From Choanephora cucurbitarum (lineage: Eukaryota > Mucoromycota > Mucoromycetes > Mucorales > Choanephoraceae): a stretch of DNA of 64,000 bases. The notes below the pieces were generated by a model, which ran no database searches, was not told the origin of the DNA, and worked only from the letters and a program-made list of their open reading frames with translations. The stretch covers positions 1 through 64,000 of the forward strand of contig JAIWNI010000055.1 in the NCBI GenBank assembly GCA_025331435.1, given 5' to 3'. This document shows positions 22,943 to 36,101 of this stretch, in pieces (position 1 is the stretch's first letter; every line of letters starts with the position of its first letter). The position numbers were made by a program, and so were the translations under genes.

Positions 22943-24782
22943 TCAAGTATCGATATGAATAGTGGATTTGGTTGCTTTGACATCGTTGTCCAAGACAGTA
23001 GCAATTGGATAAGCGCGTAATGACCACAGCGTCTCCTTACCCTTAGGAGATTTCGGTAATTCTGGAATAGCATCCCAATCAGATGCTTCCAGTCGAGCCA
23101 TCTTACCATGGAATGAAAATGACAAGAGCATAATGATAGCAGCAATCACAGCTTGAAAGATGAGACCATAAATCATGTTATTGACAGGTATTCCCTTAGG
23201 ATCCCTTGTAGCATCTAGAATCAGATTAAAGATAAATCCAAACGCTTGAGCACCTTGCCATAAAATAGAGCTCGATGTGGATTCAGCTACTGGATAAGAG
23301 ACTATGTGATAAGACACATGTCAGTCATTGCTGAATTAACAAAAATAAAAACGTCACCTACTTTCTGAGCCTAACTCAATCACGACAGGAACCAAAAAAG
23401 ATAAGAAGAATTGGTTCATTGTCAGGACAAACAACAAGAAAGCAAAAGAGCCTCTTGGAACTATCAGGAGAATCAACTGCCATTCTTTTTTTGTTTCATG
23501 ATCTACTTACTAACAAAGATAAAAGCAACATTTGTAATAAACACCATAGGCGTTACTAGTTTCAACAATAACTTGTGTTGCTTTGTTTGATCAAGCACTG
23601 GACCTGCAGTAGCTACATAAAAGAGACATCTGTTAACAAAAAGCAATCCTAGTCCAGTTGAATTCAACACACTTTACTGCAGCCTAATGTTCCAGCAAAA
23701 AAGGCCAGCGCGTTCATTAGACCAGCATGTTTATCTGAGTAACCATAGGGGCCAACAATCTGTGCAAATAGTGAGCCAAAGGCAATACTTAAGCCTACAT
23801 TGAACGAATGAATAAAGAACAGAATCCAGAAATTAAGGTTTTTCATCAGCATCTGAAGACCCTTCAGGTAAGGGGGTCGCTCTACATCCGATTCGGTCGT
23901 CGGTGGTTTAGGGGGCTTGGAAGGCATTGACAGTAATAAGAGAAACGTCAAGCCAGTAAAGCCAGATATTATATGTAACTATGCTAGCAATTGAGTGATC
24001 CGAATTCCAAACTATCTGAATCCCTCACTTACCACTAGAGGTATCTTGTCTATATAGGTAGCAATGCTAGGAATAGCAAACATGACCAAAATAGCACCAT
24101 AATTTGATGCTAAGTAGAACAAACTTGATTTCTTTAGAATCAAAGTTCTGTCTTTTTTTTTTCTAATAATCATCTTACCTACAAACATGCCAGCTGTGGC
24201 TCTTAAGTTTTCAGTAAACCAAGTTGAAGCAAACTAATGTTGAAAGAGAAATAAACCATTAGATAGGATTATTATTTCTTTTCTTCGTTACCATAGTCAT
24301 GATATTTAATGCCATAGGTGAAGCAATTGAACCCAATGTTTGACCTGTCATTGTCCAGACAAATGAAGGTGGATTGGCAATGGTAGCTAGACTTCGAATG
24401 GCTGATCCTAGAGCACACAAGACACCTGCTATTACAATCTAAGAAAAAAAAAAGCAAACACAGTGAATCAAATCTACAGAAAGAAAGAAACAAATGATCT
24501 TACAGATAGCTTGACACCTAATTTTTCAAACAGATATCCAGTAAAGAAACTCATAATCACATAAACAATGCATTGAACATTAGCTAGCCAATTGACAACA
24601 CTTAGAGTGATACCAAAATAATGGCTTGTCAGAGTAGGAATTGAACTGTAGGTGTATTGAAAGACGGAAATGGCTGTCCTCAGTAAGACTAATAGAAATA
24701 GAGCATACCATGCTTGAGGATATGTCTTTGGTGCGTCTTTGGACTGTATGGTTTCAGTATCTGATTCGGCATTATCTGTCAT
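22943..24782 (-). CDS. MFS transporter of the FLVCR/DIRC2 type
   Basis: Multi-exon membrane protein starting MTDNAESDTETIQSKDAPKT (24782) and ending STIHIDT (22943). The first helices, YALFLLVLLRTAISVFQYTY and GITLSVVNWLANVQCIVYVI, match the FLVCR signature in which helix 1 is followed by a WL pair. The family's inter-helix motif IVYVIMSFFTGYLFEKLGVK is also present. Later exons encode TGQTLGSIASPMALNIMTMF, ASTWFTENLRATAGM, NFWILFFIHSFNVGLSIAF and further helices, giving a complete 12-helix layout. Relatives export heme or carry choline/ethanolamine in animals; the fungal substrate is unknown. An in-frame ATG 20 codons upstream (MKRFLCYFPY) is possible but less likely. Confidence 0.85.
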
Positions 24783-25083
24783 TGAGTGATGATGATGAGA
24801 AAGAAAGAGTGAATAAGGAAAATAGCAAAGAAATCTCTTCATTGTGGTTTTAGGAGATTTTAGGGATATTAAGCAGACTATAAACATCTTCTATGTACTT
24901 GCATGACTCTATAAACTTTGAGCGAGTTTTGAGATCCCGCACACATCACCAAAACAGTAATGTACACATGATGTTCTATTTATATGGTGAATTTCTTCTT
25001 CTATTTTACAATTTTCGTTCTTTTTTCTTGTTCTTGCGAAAAAAAAAAGTGTAAGCTGTAGAAAGTGACATAGAAAAAAGATC

Positions 25084-25564
25084 ATGGCTCACTCTTCTGT
25101 ACCATATCCTATGCATCAAAATCGATTATCATTCCACCAGCTTACTTCACCACATGCCATGATAACCGAACCTATTGATCCACCCATCGAATCTCTTCAT
25201 GATCATCCGCAAGAGATTACCTGGTTATTCTTTCGAGATAACAAATGGATTCCATTTCAATCCAACAATCATTACAAAATAGAGCAGGCCTTTACTTTGG
25301 GAGGTAAAATAGTCCAGATTTGTTTGATGTTGCCCTTATTCACCTTATTGTGTTCTATATAGGGATTTATGTAGATATAAAAGGTAATATATTGTTTCAT
25401 ACCATAAGCAAACAACATACTTTTTTTTAAAAAAAAAGATAGAAATACTAATTTCAATAGACCTTAATTTTCCACATTTAAAGAGTATACGCGTATTTCC
25501 AACTAGAATGTATCTATCTTACTTGGGCATGAAATACCGATTGAGCTGTGTAATACAGGGTTGA
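25084..25564 (+). CDS. Small protein with WWE-like fold signature
   Basis: Three exons. Exon 1 (25084-about 25302) encodes MAHSSVPYPMHQNRLSFHQL and then ITWLFFRDNKWIPFQSNNHY, followed by KIEQAFTLGG. A tiny exon (about 25363-25384) supplies IYVDIK. The last exon, after the acceptor near 25460, encodes DLNFPHLKSIRVFPTRMYLS and ends LSCVIQG. The pattern W-x(6)-W-x-P-F, IE-x-A and V-D resembles WWE domains, which bind ADP-ribose or mediate ubiquitin-pathway interactions. A VFP-x(2)-MYLSYLGMKY tail follows. Total is only about 118 residues, so the domain stands alone. It is convergent with TFB3, with 52 bp between stop codons. Domain assignment is tentative. Confidence 0.65.
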
Positions 25565-25616
25565 TGACTATTACTGAAAACAGCACATTTGTTTATTAAT
25601 TAATAAAAATAATAAT

Positions 25617-26821
25617 CTAATCTTGTAAAGGGGAGCACAAGACACCTGTAAAAGCAGACATAAGGGCACGTTGATGAGCAAACCGAGCAGTATAACCACC
25701 GGCTCTTGCCTGCTTGTTGTTGTTCAGATAATCCACTGTTGGATCCTGATAACTCTCACGCACAATATAACCACTGGTGTATTCATAGGCAAGCTCATAA
25801 GGATCAAATAGACTCTCTGCTTCCTTTGCAGCATGATCACTGTCCATGACAGATGAAATCCAAGAAGGCATAGATGATTTGGTGGTTGTGTTCGATTGCT
25901 TTAGAGCAGAGGATCGCTTAAGTGCAGTTGCCTGTCTACTCTGAATCACAGACTGTGCTGATTTGTTACTGTTGGCTAATTCAGCAATAATATCAGACTT
26001 CTCAAGTTCCTTTTGTCTTCGCTCGTCCTCTAACTGCTGTAGGTATTCTTTATGCTTCTGCTCTCTTTCTTGTTTATCCAATTCGTCCTGGTAACTCCTG
26101 ACCCTCTGTTCATTGACACTTCTGGCCTGATTGGCTGCAATACTGTCCTTGTTCTCCTGTTCATACGCTGCGATCTTTGCTTCTGTTTCTGCTACATCTA
26201 CTTCATTCATCAAATTAAAAGCTTTTTTTTTTGGAAATTATCAGTACAGATTTTTTTTTGTTGCTGCATAATCGATTTTACTTATATCTTCCACCATTTC
26301 CAGATAATCATTATAAGCCCGTAAACTGGAGAAATCTTCAGGTCGTTTATTGAATCTAAACAGATAATTTAGTGATCAGAAGCAGCTTGCCCTTAGCTTA
26401 CTTACACTCTGGCTGCTCTTTTACGAATACGCACTTCTTTTTCGACAGCCAAGTCCTCAAAGATCTGCGACATGAACTGATTCTTTCTTAGGACTTGTAG
26501 GCAGATGGGACAAGGTGCTGGTCCTGCTCCAAACAGTCGATCAATACATGACTCACACCTAACATGGTCAATGTGTTTGTCTTTTAAGGAGAAGGCATCA
26601 TTGAGCTTACATTTTGTGAAAGCATGGCGATACTAGTAATTTGAGATTAGGTGTAAGATATTTATCACTTTTACAGACTGGACATTGAGCATCTTCTTCC
26701 TGTAAAGCACCATGTTAGTTTATGCATGCTACACTAGTACAACACTACTTGCTTGAAATGACACCACAGAAGAACCTGTTTTGCCAATCATAAGAGTTTG
26801 ATGCTTTAATGTGTTTGTCAT
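25617..26821 (-). CDS. TFB3: TFB3/MAT1, CDK-activating kinase assembly factor of TFIIH
   Basis: Start at 26821 gives MTNTLKHQTLMIGKTGSSVV. Downstream exons encode an N-terminal RING finger: EEDAQCPVCKSDKYL, SPCFHKMCESCIDRLFG and PCPICLQVLRKNQFM, with C3HC4 ligand spacing. The MAT1 hallmark FEDLAVEKEVRIRKR-RVFNKRPEDF follows, then a long charged helical region (EAKIAAYEQENKDSI onwards) and a C-terminal region ending GVLCSPLQD. In TFIIH this protein bridges the Cdk7-cyclin H kinase to the XPD helicase, serving transcription initiation and repair. Exon order and length (about 310 residues) match the family. Confidence 0.93.
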
Positions 26822-27699
26822 TGTTATACTGAAAAAAAGAATGAATTTACACAACCAACTCTTTTTTTTTCTGCGGTTTTTACGCACGGTGCTTTAATTT
26901 TTATTTTAGGTATAGTCTGTCTCTTTTCTCTGTTGATTATGTCTTTACAGGGAGAACTGTAAACGTCTTGATTGCAAGAATCTATTTGAAAACAACATTT
27001 TACTGACATTTATCAAAATTTTGCTTGTGTCAATAAAGCTTGATATTACAAAGCACGCCAGTCCATATGCTTGTAATGGTTCTTGGTACAAGCGATGAAA
27101 ATCGCTCAGTAAATTTACAGAGTGAATTGATTTGAAAGAAAGCCAAAGGCTATCGAAGACGTTTGTATACAGTTGCACATAGGAGTGTATAGCAGCCAAC
27201 CACTCTCTATGCTCCTCTTTCTATCTGATTTAGAGCCAGCAATATATTGTGTTGCACCAACACCATGATCTGTCTAAATAGCAATCTGTACGAGTTTATA
27301 ATGGTTTTTATCAAGCACTGGTATTCATTACTCTTATTCTTTGACGAGCACATATATCGTTGGTCATTGCGCATAATAAATGCTTATTGTCGATCAAGTT
27401 GACAAGTGAGTAAGTTTATAGTGATAATGTATTCCTTTAGTCAGGACATGCAAAGTTCTAATTATCTCGATAGCTGTTGCCTTTACTATAGCTTAAAAGA
27501 GGTAAAAGCATATCGCATAGCAAACATTGAATAGATAGAAGGCTCTTCTTGTGATTGAGTGATAAGGATCACTGCATGCCATCTTTTTTTTTATGTTAAA
27601 AAAAAATAAACTCAGTCAAAAGTATACACACTCGCAATTGATGCCCTAGTGTGTACACATAAACTTTTTTTTTCTAGTTATTTGTTCTAAAAGGCAATC
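26822..27699. other. Intergenic, divergent promoters
   Basis: AT-rich spacer between TFB3 and SRP19 with poly-T next to SRP19 at 27664-27673. Short minus frames at 26824-27199 show no protein character. Confidence 0.55.
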
Positions 27700-28625
27700 A
27701 TGTCCATGTTAAACAACCTCAAGAAGGCTCAAAAGAACCATGTGTTCTTAGATGACGATGACATGGACATTGACAACATGGACTTTCCTCTTCCAACTGA
27801 ACCTTCTTCATCAAGACCTACTGGTGGCATGCCCAATTTTGGTGGTGGCATGCCTAACTTTGGTCAAGGTGGCATGCCCAACATGGAACAACTTCAACAA
27901 ATGATGCAAAGTATGGGTGCTGGTGGTTTAGGAGACATGGCTGGTCCTCCACCTTCTCGTAAAGATTTCGTGGCTGTAGCAACTACTGCTTCGGGTAACA
28001 CTCGTCAGATGCATCCAGATGAATACAAAGAGTAAGTTGTTCAAAAGAAGAGAGAAACCGGATCACTCATGACTTGACAGTTGGGTTTGTGTTTACCCTT
28101 GTTATATCGATGTTGACAAGAGTGTACTTGAAGGTCGTAAGATTGCCAAAGAAAAAGCAGTCAAGAACCCTCATGCTTACCATATGGCCATTGCTTGTCA
28201 GAAGTTAGGCTTTTCAGTTGTTTACGAGGTTTGTTCTTACAAAAAGAGAAAAAAAAAAAGAGGGCATGCAACTCATGTTAGTTCATTAGGGTAAGCGTCA
28301 TCCTCGTGATTGGGCCAATGTAGGTCGTGTTCGTGTTCAGATCAAAGACAAATCAAATTTCTTTGTCAATCAAGAAATCATTACACGTAAGCAATTGTTT
28401 GCGGCTATTGCTAGATTATTGCCTGCATGTCAAAAGGAAGGTGATGTGCCCAAGAGTATTGTAGGCCCTACAACTACCTTGGCTGAGATTGAAGCTAGAG
28501 CAGATGAAGAACGTATGGCTCAAGGATTACCCACTTTGGCTGAAATGCAAGCTCAGAGTGCACCTCAACAACCTCAGGTACCTGCTAAACCCAAAAAGCA
28601 AAAGATCAAATACGTGCGCGGTTAA
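27700..28625 (+). CDS. SRP19: Signal recognition particle subunit SRP19/Sec65
   Basis: Start MSMLNNLKKAQKNHVFLDDD at 27700. Exon 1 ends QMHPDEYKE (about 28031). Exon 2 (about 28081-28228) encodes WVCVYPCYIDVDKSVLEGRK and KNPHAYHMAIACQKLGFSVV. Exon 3 (about 28290 on) encodes GKRHPRDWANVGRVRVQIKD and ends KPKKQKIKYVRG. This is the canonical SRP19 fold with the RNA-binding GR(K/R)xP and basic C-terminus. As in Sec65 there is an N-terminal extension, here Gly/Met-rich with repeats GGMPNFG. SRP19 binds the SRP RNA helix 6/8 tips and prepares it for SRP54. A second SRP subunit, SRP9, lies 11 kb downstream, unlinked in operon terms. Confidence 0.94.
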
Positions 28626-28986
28626 AGGCCTAAGCTATCGTTCCTTTTTTCTTCTGTATCTATCATCTGTATATTCTGTGCGTAAGCGCAATGGATACTT
28701 TCTTCGTAGGAAGAGAGAACTCATGTACAATATCCACAGAACTCCATTAATAAACACATTCATGCAATCGTTTAAAAGAAAAGGCTATACAAAAAAGGAA
28801 AATGAATAACGCAAGCTGATGACGAATTCTCTCTACAAAAAAGGAAATAGCTGGCTTTTTAATAAAGTCCGACATTGACTAATTTGGTAGTTTGATTTTC
28901 TTTTTTAAATGTACAACCAGAAGGCAATGGAAGAAATTAACCAGTTTATTTTCGAAAAGAAAGAAAGAGTCTAATAATAGAAATAT
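28626..28986. other. Convergent 3' intergenic
   Basis: Short spacer between convergent stop codons of SRP19 and the oxidoreductase; AT-rich, nothing further seen. Confidence 0.6.
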
Positions 28987-30736
28987 CTACCATTGTCTTT
29001 GAATGCGAATGTTTTCAGCTTGAGCAATGCCTTGGGCAACATGCTCAGCACTAGCAACACATCCCTCCAAAAGTGGAATACCTTTCCAACAATATGATCC
29101 AACAAACCAAAAACCATTTTGACCTTGACATGGTCCTAATGTCCAAGACTTATTCTCATTGATAAACAATTGAGAAAGAGCTCGTTTTGAGTTAAGCGTG
29201 ACAGTAGCACGTTCAAACCAGGCCACCGAAAGGACCTTTTTTGGGTCCACAGCGATACAAGGATTCGTTGTCTGCATATAGATGATATTACCTTCATTGC
29301 ATTTTTCCATGTTGTGAGTCATGTTTAAAATATGTGTGGTCATGGTTGTATCATGAGGATAAGGTATAATCAAATCACTGTGACCTGGATCTACTCGTTT
29401 GTCTACTTTAGCCAAATTTAATGCTTTCCAATGATCAGGATTGGATGGCAGGAGACGGGTATCGGTATGGTTGATAACTAAAGCTGTATCGTATTCGAAC
29501 TGTTCAAGCACCTGCATCTGTGTCTCTACCTGTTTAATTTCAGACTTGTATTGATCGAATTGGTCAAAGGAAGTAGGCTTAAGTGCATCTGCATAACTAG
29601 ACAACATTGAACAGGCTTGATTTCCTTGTGTAGCAAAGATGATATGATCAAAATCGTATTGTGTACCATGTTCGTCGATTAATAGGAATCGGTGTTTGCG
29701 GTTTGGATTGGGTTGAATAGCCGTGATTTGTGTTTCCAGATGAACATGCTGCAAGGGTGCAGACATTGTCTTGACCACCTGTTGTACACCACATCCAGCC
29801 ACATAAGATTCTTGAAATAAGCCCATAGCCATATATTCTTTAACAATAAATGATGAGTATGTGCAATGTATCATGCCATAAAATTAGGTTCTTACCTAGA
29901 ATATCAGAAGCTGGGTAACTTAACATAGATTGATAGGAGTTTGTACAGACAGCTGCAAACAGAGGCACAAAAATTTCATGTGCAAAATAAGGATGAATAT
30001 AGTATCTCTTGAAAAAGTCACCCAATGTCATATTGCAGAGCGAATGATCGGGATTTTCTAGATGGCCTCGATAATAAGACCAAAGAGCGATGCACATCAG
30101 CCAGAGATAAGAATAAGCAATAATTAATGATTGCCAGCATTGCTGCATGAGCTGTGTAAGTTGGTTCTGTGCCTTAGATGCTACTGTACCAAGACGGCCT
30201 ATGGTTCGGGAGCCACTGTAGACTAGATAAGCATGATTCTCTGTAAAAGACGCTACTTGGCTTGCGGGTACAGGCTTGTTTAATCTTTTGGATTGCATGA
30301 TACGATACCAACCAAAACTGAATCTGGCCTGTTTAGCGGGTATCTGAAGATGCTCATACAGTTTAGACAGGTGTGAATAATAACCTATTAGATAAGCATC
30401 ATTCATAAACCAAAAAAAAAAATTTTTTTTTAAGAAATGAATTCTATTTGTACGACATCACATTTTACCAGACATGTATGATCGCATTGGTACCTAAAAA
30501 GAAAGAGTATTTTAGATAACATACACAAACAGAGAGCGAGGAATTCATACGTCAATTCTGAAGTTCTTCTCAGGTCCTATTGAGATAGAAGCAGCATCCA
30601 TACCGAGAGAAGTGTTTTTTTCAAACAAATGAACTTCAACATCTTTATTTTCGCTTAATAAATAGGCAGCCGATAGACCTGCTAACCCTGATCCGATTAC
30701 TGCTACATTGATCTGTTTGCTTGTTTTCGAAGGCAT
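28987..30736 (-). CDS. FAD-dependent amine-oxidoreductase-like protein (COG2907 type)
   Basis: Exon 1 starts at 30736 with MPSKTSKQINVAVIGSGLAG, a Rossmann GxGxxG dinucleotide site followed by EVHLFEKN, the acidic ribose-binding end of strand 2. A 25-nt exon at 30469-30493, flanked by TTTTTAG and GTAAAA, supplies VPMRSYMS. It joins in frame to GYYSHLSKLYEHLQIPAKQA. Later exons encode FFKRYYIHPYFAHEIFVPLF, YVAGCGVQQVVKTMSAPLQH, IIFATQGNQA and a C-terminal GQNGFWFVGSYCWKGIPLLE that closes the FAD site. COG2907 proteins are predicted flavoproteins often found next to lipid-modifying enzymes in bacteria. Substrate is unproven. Complete, about 540 residues. Confidence 0.85.
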
Positions 30737-31513
30737 GATATTTGTAAAGAGAAAAAGAATATGAAAATGAAAGAAAGAAAAGGAAGTGAATAGAAAGATT
30801 GACGTATCCTAAATAAAATCTTGTTTTAACTATTTGCCCCCCTTCCTTTTTTATTCGCTTTCTTTTGGAATTATAACCCCTCCCGTTTTCCAAATCAGGT
30901 AGCGCTCTCAATTTTGAGATCTGACAATGGCCAACTTTACCTACCAATTTAGGCAATGAACGTCATTTTGACTTGCTTAGAAAGTGAAAGTGATGGCAGA
31001 GTTACTGTATAAAAAACAAGATTTTCTTTCGGGTTGAGTGACAGTATCACAATAAGAAGTTACCTTTTCTGAATTCCTCAAGCTTGAAACTTGGCTTGCT
31101 AATCCTGTAATAACAGTAACAACTTGTTTTGATATGTAACAAACTGGAGCATTCAAGATATGCAAGGAATGTTGTTTAAGGCTTTGTGTTGGTATTCAAA
31201 CAACCCTTTAAAAGCATTGTACTTAAATGGAATCTTCCGCCTTTTTTTTTTCTTTGAATCGATGATTTGTTGTTAAAGCCCTGCCCTTCTTTCTTCAAAA
31301 GAAAAAAAAAAGAACAATTCCTAAGGATGTTGTTTGTATTCTATTAACTCATTTTATCAGCCACATATCTGCATGAAAAAGATGATTTCATCCTTTGTCT
31401 TTCTAACATACACAGTTTTGGGTTAAACCCATAATAGCTTAACTTTTTTTTGAAGTGTTTCAATATATACATATACTTTTCTTTTGTTAAGATAACAACG
31501 ATAAATTAAGATA
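30737..31513. other. Intergenic, no gene seen
   Basis: Promoter of the oxidoreductase and downstream spacer of the mannosyltransferase. AT-rich with T/A runs; the small open frames are not protein-like. Confidence 0.55.
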
Positions 31514-32629
<1,116 letters not shown>

Positions 32630-33764
32630 AAGCTTGAGCTTATCAACTTATTTCTTTTATATATTTAAGCACAGTTCATGTTTATGTTGTCAATTGTACC
32701 ATTCTTTTCAAAAATGACACTGATGCAATGCTTCATGATCTCGATATAGCATATAGTTCATAGTGTTTTCAGGGGCTAAGAAACATGGTATAAAGTGTCT
32801 TGGAGTGCTTAATTCTTCTTTTTTTTGTGTCAATTGTAATCTTAATGGCATTAGCAGGATAAAATTTCTTCTTAATAAGACAAAGACATACCATCATTTC
32901 TTAGAGATATGCTTTCTTGCCTACTCTTTTTCAGTACTAGTGGAATTCAGTTTGCTACTTTATGTTGACTTTTATGTCAGAAAGAAAAAAAAGCTTATGA
33001 GTCGCAGACAAAAGACATGTTGTCCCTGCAAAACTTGATAGCATCAGTACAGGATAGAAGCCTTTGTAAGCTTAGTTGTATACATTTGCTGTGGATAAAG
33101 AACTATTACAAGCATGTAGCATTGCAGATTTATGAAAGACATCTACAGAATAAGACAGCTGAACGCTTTTTTTTTCTTGGCATATAGAGAGACTGAATAT
33201 GCTTACCAGACACCAATCAGATTTCATAATTCTGTATCGTCTGCGATGTTGATGTTTCTTTCAAAACATTAATAAGCAGAGACTTCAAGAGAAGTCAACA
33301 ATTGTTTCTGGCAATTACGTATTAGTCAATGTTTGTTTGTTTCAGACAACCATCTTTTTTTTTGTACTATCAAGCAACTATCTAATGGTGCTTAAGCAAA
33401 ATTGATGGTCAGAAGAAAGCACAAACCTGGTTTTTTTCTATGAGTGAATCAGCAAGTAGCTGTCTAGGCGAGCAAGGGTCATGTACTATTTTTCTTCTTA
33501 GAAATTAAATAAGACTTAGGGTATGAAACTGTCTGCTTTATAAGCTATGAGTGATATCAACAGTCTATCGAATGCGAAGGTTCTAGATATGCTCTTCATT
33601 ATATAATAATTTTTCTAAGCATATCCGGAGATTGAAACTCTTGGTAATCACTCAGTCATGCTTTGAAATCAAATGGTTTAATATAAAATAGACGAGATTT
33701 TTTCTGCTTCTTTTGTCTCGTTTAAATGAAGTTTATCTATATCATTCGATTACTTATAGCTACA
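32630..33764. other. Intergenic, divergent promoters
   Basis: AT-rich spacer of about 1.1 kb between the mannosyltransferase and pirin. A plus frame at 32763-33038 has no recognisable protein features. No RNA gene recognised. Confidence 0.55.
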
Positions 33765-34732
33765 ATGACAACACCTATTTCCAACAATGAAAGAATACCT
33801 AGAACAATTACCAAATCTGTCCTTTCGAGAGAACAAATGGACGGTGTAGGTGCACGAGTATATCGTTCTATCGGCTCTTATGCACTTCGCAACCTAGATC
33901 CATTTTTGATGCTAGACGAGTTTGATGTGGAAGCACCTGGCGGTTTTCCTGATCATGTACGTATCACCTCATTCAGGATTCAAATTGAGCAATGAATTGA
34001 CTCTGTAACAAATAGCCTCATCGTGGATTCGAAACAGTCACTTATATGCTAGAAGGCGAATTTTTGCATGAAGACTTTAAAGGACATAAAGGCCGTATTG
34101 GTCCCGGAGATCTTCAATGGATGTCTGCTGCCAGAGGCATTGTTCATGCTGAAGTACCTGCAACCAACACACGCGCTCATGGTCTTCAACTCTGGGTTAA
34201 TCTATCGAGCAAAGATAAGATGTCAGAACCTAATTATCAAGAATTTCCTAAAGAAAAGGTAGTTCATGTTCAGCCAGAAGAAGGGATAGCCATCAAAGTG
34301 ATTGCTGGTGAATCCTACGGAACCAAAAGTCCAGTCATGACTCGTACACCTACTATGTTCATTGATGTCAAGCTAAAGAAAGGCAAAAAGATGGAGCAGG
34401 TGATTCCAAAAGACTATGCTGGGTTTATCTATACTATCGCTGGCTCTGCTCTTTATGGTGGTTCACAGCATGCATCAGAGGCGCATCACACACTTTTCCT
34501 AAGTAACAACGAAGGCAATTATATTCCTGTTGAATCTACATCAGATGATTGTCATTTTGTGGTGATTGCAGGCCAGCCGATTGGTGAACCAGTAGTGCAA
34601 CATGGACCATTTGTCATGAATACACAACAAGAGATTTATCAAGCATTTGCAGACTATCAACATGGTAAAAACGGTTTTGAAGGAGCACCAGGCTGGACTT
34701 CATCTATTCGCAGTCGATGGGGTAGAAAATAA
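33765..34732 (+). CDS. PIR: Pirin, cupin iron-binding protein
   Basis: Two exons separated by an intron from GTACGT at 33958 to a TAG acceptor near 34014. The junction reads GGFPDH|PHRGFETVTYMLEG. Metal ligands of human pirin (two His, His, Glu) are present as HPHRGFE and IVHAEVP. The C-terminal cupin has YAGFIYTIAGSALYGG and ends SSIRSRWGRK. Pirins are nuclear or cytoplasmic iron proteins; some act as quercetinases or transcription cofactors. The chosen start (MTTPISNNERIPRTI) matches family length. An ATG at 33726 would add a hydrophobic leader MKFIYIIRLLIAT of uncertain meaning. The stop is only 16 bp from the convergent PUS3 stop. Confidence 0.93.
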
Positions 34733-34748
34733 TAGTAATAAAGTTTAT

Positions 34749-36101
34749 TTACACATCTGATTCCATTCGATCCATTTTACGCTTTTGACGTACTTCGAAT
34801 TTCTCTTTCTTCACTTGATCTGTATCACAGCGAGGTCTGTCTAACAAAAGTTTGTATTTGTTCAGTCGTGTTTCTTTGCCACCACCTAACACAATGGTAG
34901 CCACACCATCGGGACTAGTGACACCACGTTGTTCTGTAAAGTCCCTCACTGTCTTGATGGTCTGATCTGGCATCATCACAGGGAATCCACCAACCTTAGT
35001 GAAATAATATTGGCAGGTCAAGCTACGAATCATCTGAACAGTCCACTCCTCATTGTAATGCAGGTATGTGCGATAAGAAGAAGGTAAAGGATCATATACA
35101 GAATCCCGGAAGGAATGAGTCCACTGTAAATTCTTAAATTCACAATCGTACAAGACAAGAGGTAGATCACTGGCCATTGGGAAATCAGGCTTGGAAGGTA
35201 CTTTTTCAATATCCAACAAATCACGTATCACTTCAGGGGCTTCAAATCCTTGTCCTACCAGAAACAAGACAGACATCATGAATCGTACCTGATGCCACAA
35301 AAACGCAGTGCCTTTTAATGTAACCTGGTAAAACTCAGATCCCTCGCTAATGCCTGATGTCTGTGTGTATTCGACTGGGTCAATGGTCATTGAAATGATA
35401 TGACGCTCATAACTCAAGACATTCTTTGAAGGATCCATCTTGCAGAAGTTTCGGAAATCATGATGTCCTTCAAAATAACGACAAGCCTGTTGCATTTTGT
35501 CGATCTGAAGTTTGTTGCGAGCAAAGAAGTACTTGTATGTACGCCCTGTACAATGGAATCGTGCACTGAAATCGTCTTCAACTGGCGCCCAGGCAAGTGC
35601 ACGAATGTCAGGTGGTAGCATACGGTTAAGTGTATCGACATAGGCATATTCTTGATCTGCTGGTAAGAGTCCAGGTGTAGGATCTGATTGAAGCTTCTTA
35701 GATCGCACCTGCAAAGCAATTACCTGGCCCAATCCACTAACACCTTTATCTGTACGACCACAACGACTGTAGTCACTAGCTTCTATGTTTTCTACTAAGC
35801 GACAATTTATCAAGGCCTTAAATAACATGTCTTCAATCGTAGGTATTTCCTCAGGTCTGTTTTGACTGGCATAGCCACAATAGTTCCATCCAAGATAGGC
35901 TATACGTAGAGCAATTTTACGCTTTGTGTATTTTGACATGTCAAAAGGTCTCTTTTCAGTCACTGTCTTGCGTTTCTTTTTGTTTTTGTGTTCTTTTTCG
36001 GGTATCTCTTCATTATTCAGATTGCCTGTCAGTTGGCTTTCAAGTTCTCTAATACGCTCTAAAAGTTGATCTCGGCTGAAACTACTGTACTTTGAGTCCA
36101 T
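34749..36101 (-). CDS. PUS3: tRNA pseudouridine(38/39) synthase
   Basis: Intronless 450-residue protein starting MDSKYSSFSRDQLLERIREL. TruA-family landmarks are KIALRIAYLGWNYCGYASQN, YSRCGRTDKGVSGLGQVIAL (catalytic Asp in GRTDKGVS), DIRALAWAPVEDDFSARFHC, RTYKYFF, CRYFEGHHDFRNFCKMDPSK and LKGTAFLWHQVRFMMSVLFL. The FCK-x-D block and the N-terminal charged region are typical of the Deg1/PUS3 branch. That enzyme converts U38 and U39 of the tRNA anticodon stem to pseudouridine. An N-terminal coiled-coil start (DQLLERIRELESQL) is normal for PUS3. Confidence 0.94.
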   Translation of the reverse strand: MDSKYSSFSRDQLLERIRELESQLTGNLNNEEIPEKEHKNKKKRKTVTEKRPFDMSKYTKRKIALRIAYLGWNYCGYASQNRPEEIPTIEDMLFKALINCRLVENIEASDYSRCGRTDKGVSGLGQVIALQVRSKKLQSDPTPGLLPADQEYAYVDTLNRMLPPDIRALAWAPVEDDFSARFHCTGRTYKYFFARNKLQIDKMQQACRYFEGHHDFRNFCKMDPSKNVLSYERHIISMTIDPVEYTQTSGISEGSEFYQVTLKGTAFLWHQVRFMMSVLFLVGQGFEAPEVIRDLLDIEKVPSKPDFPMASDLPLVLYDCEFKNLQWTHSFRDSVYDPLPSSYRTYLHYNEEWTVQMIRSLTCQYYFTKVGGFPVMMPDQTIKTVRDFTEQRGVTSPDGVATIVLGGGKETRLNKYKLLLDRPRCDTDQVKKEKFEVRQKRKMDRMESDV

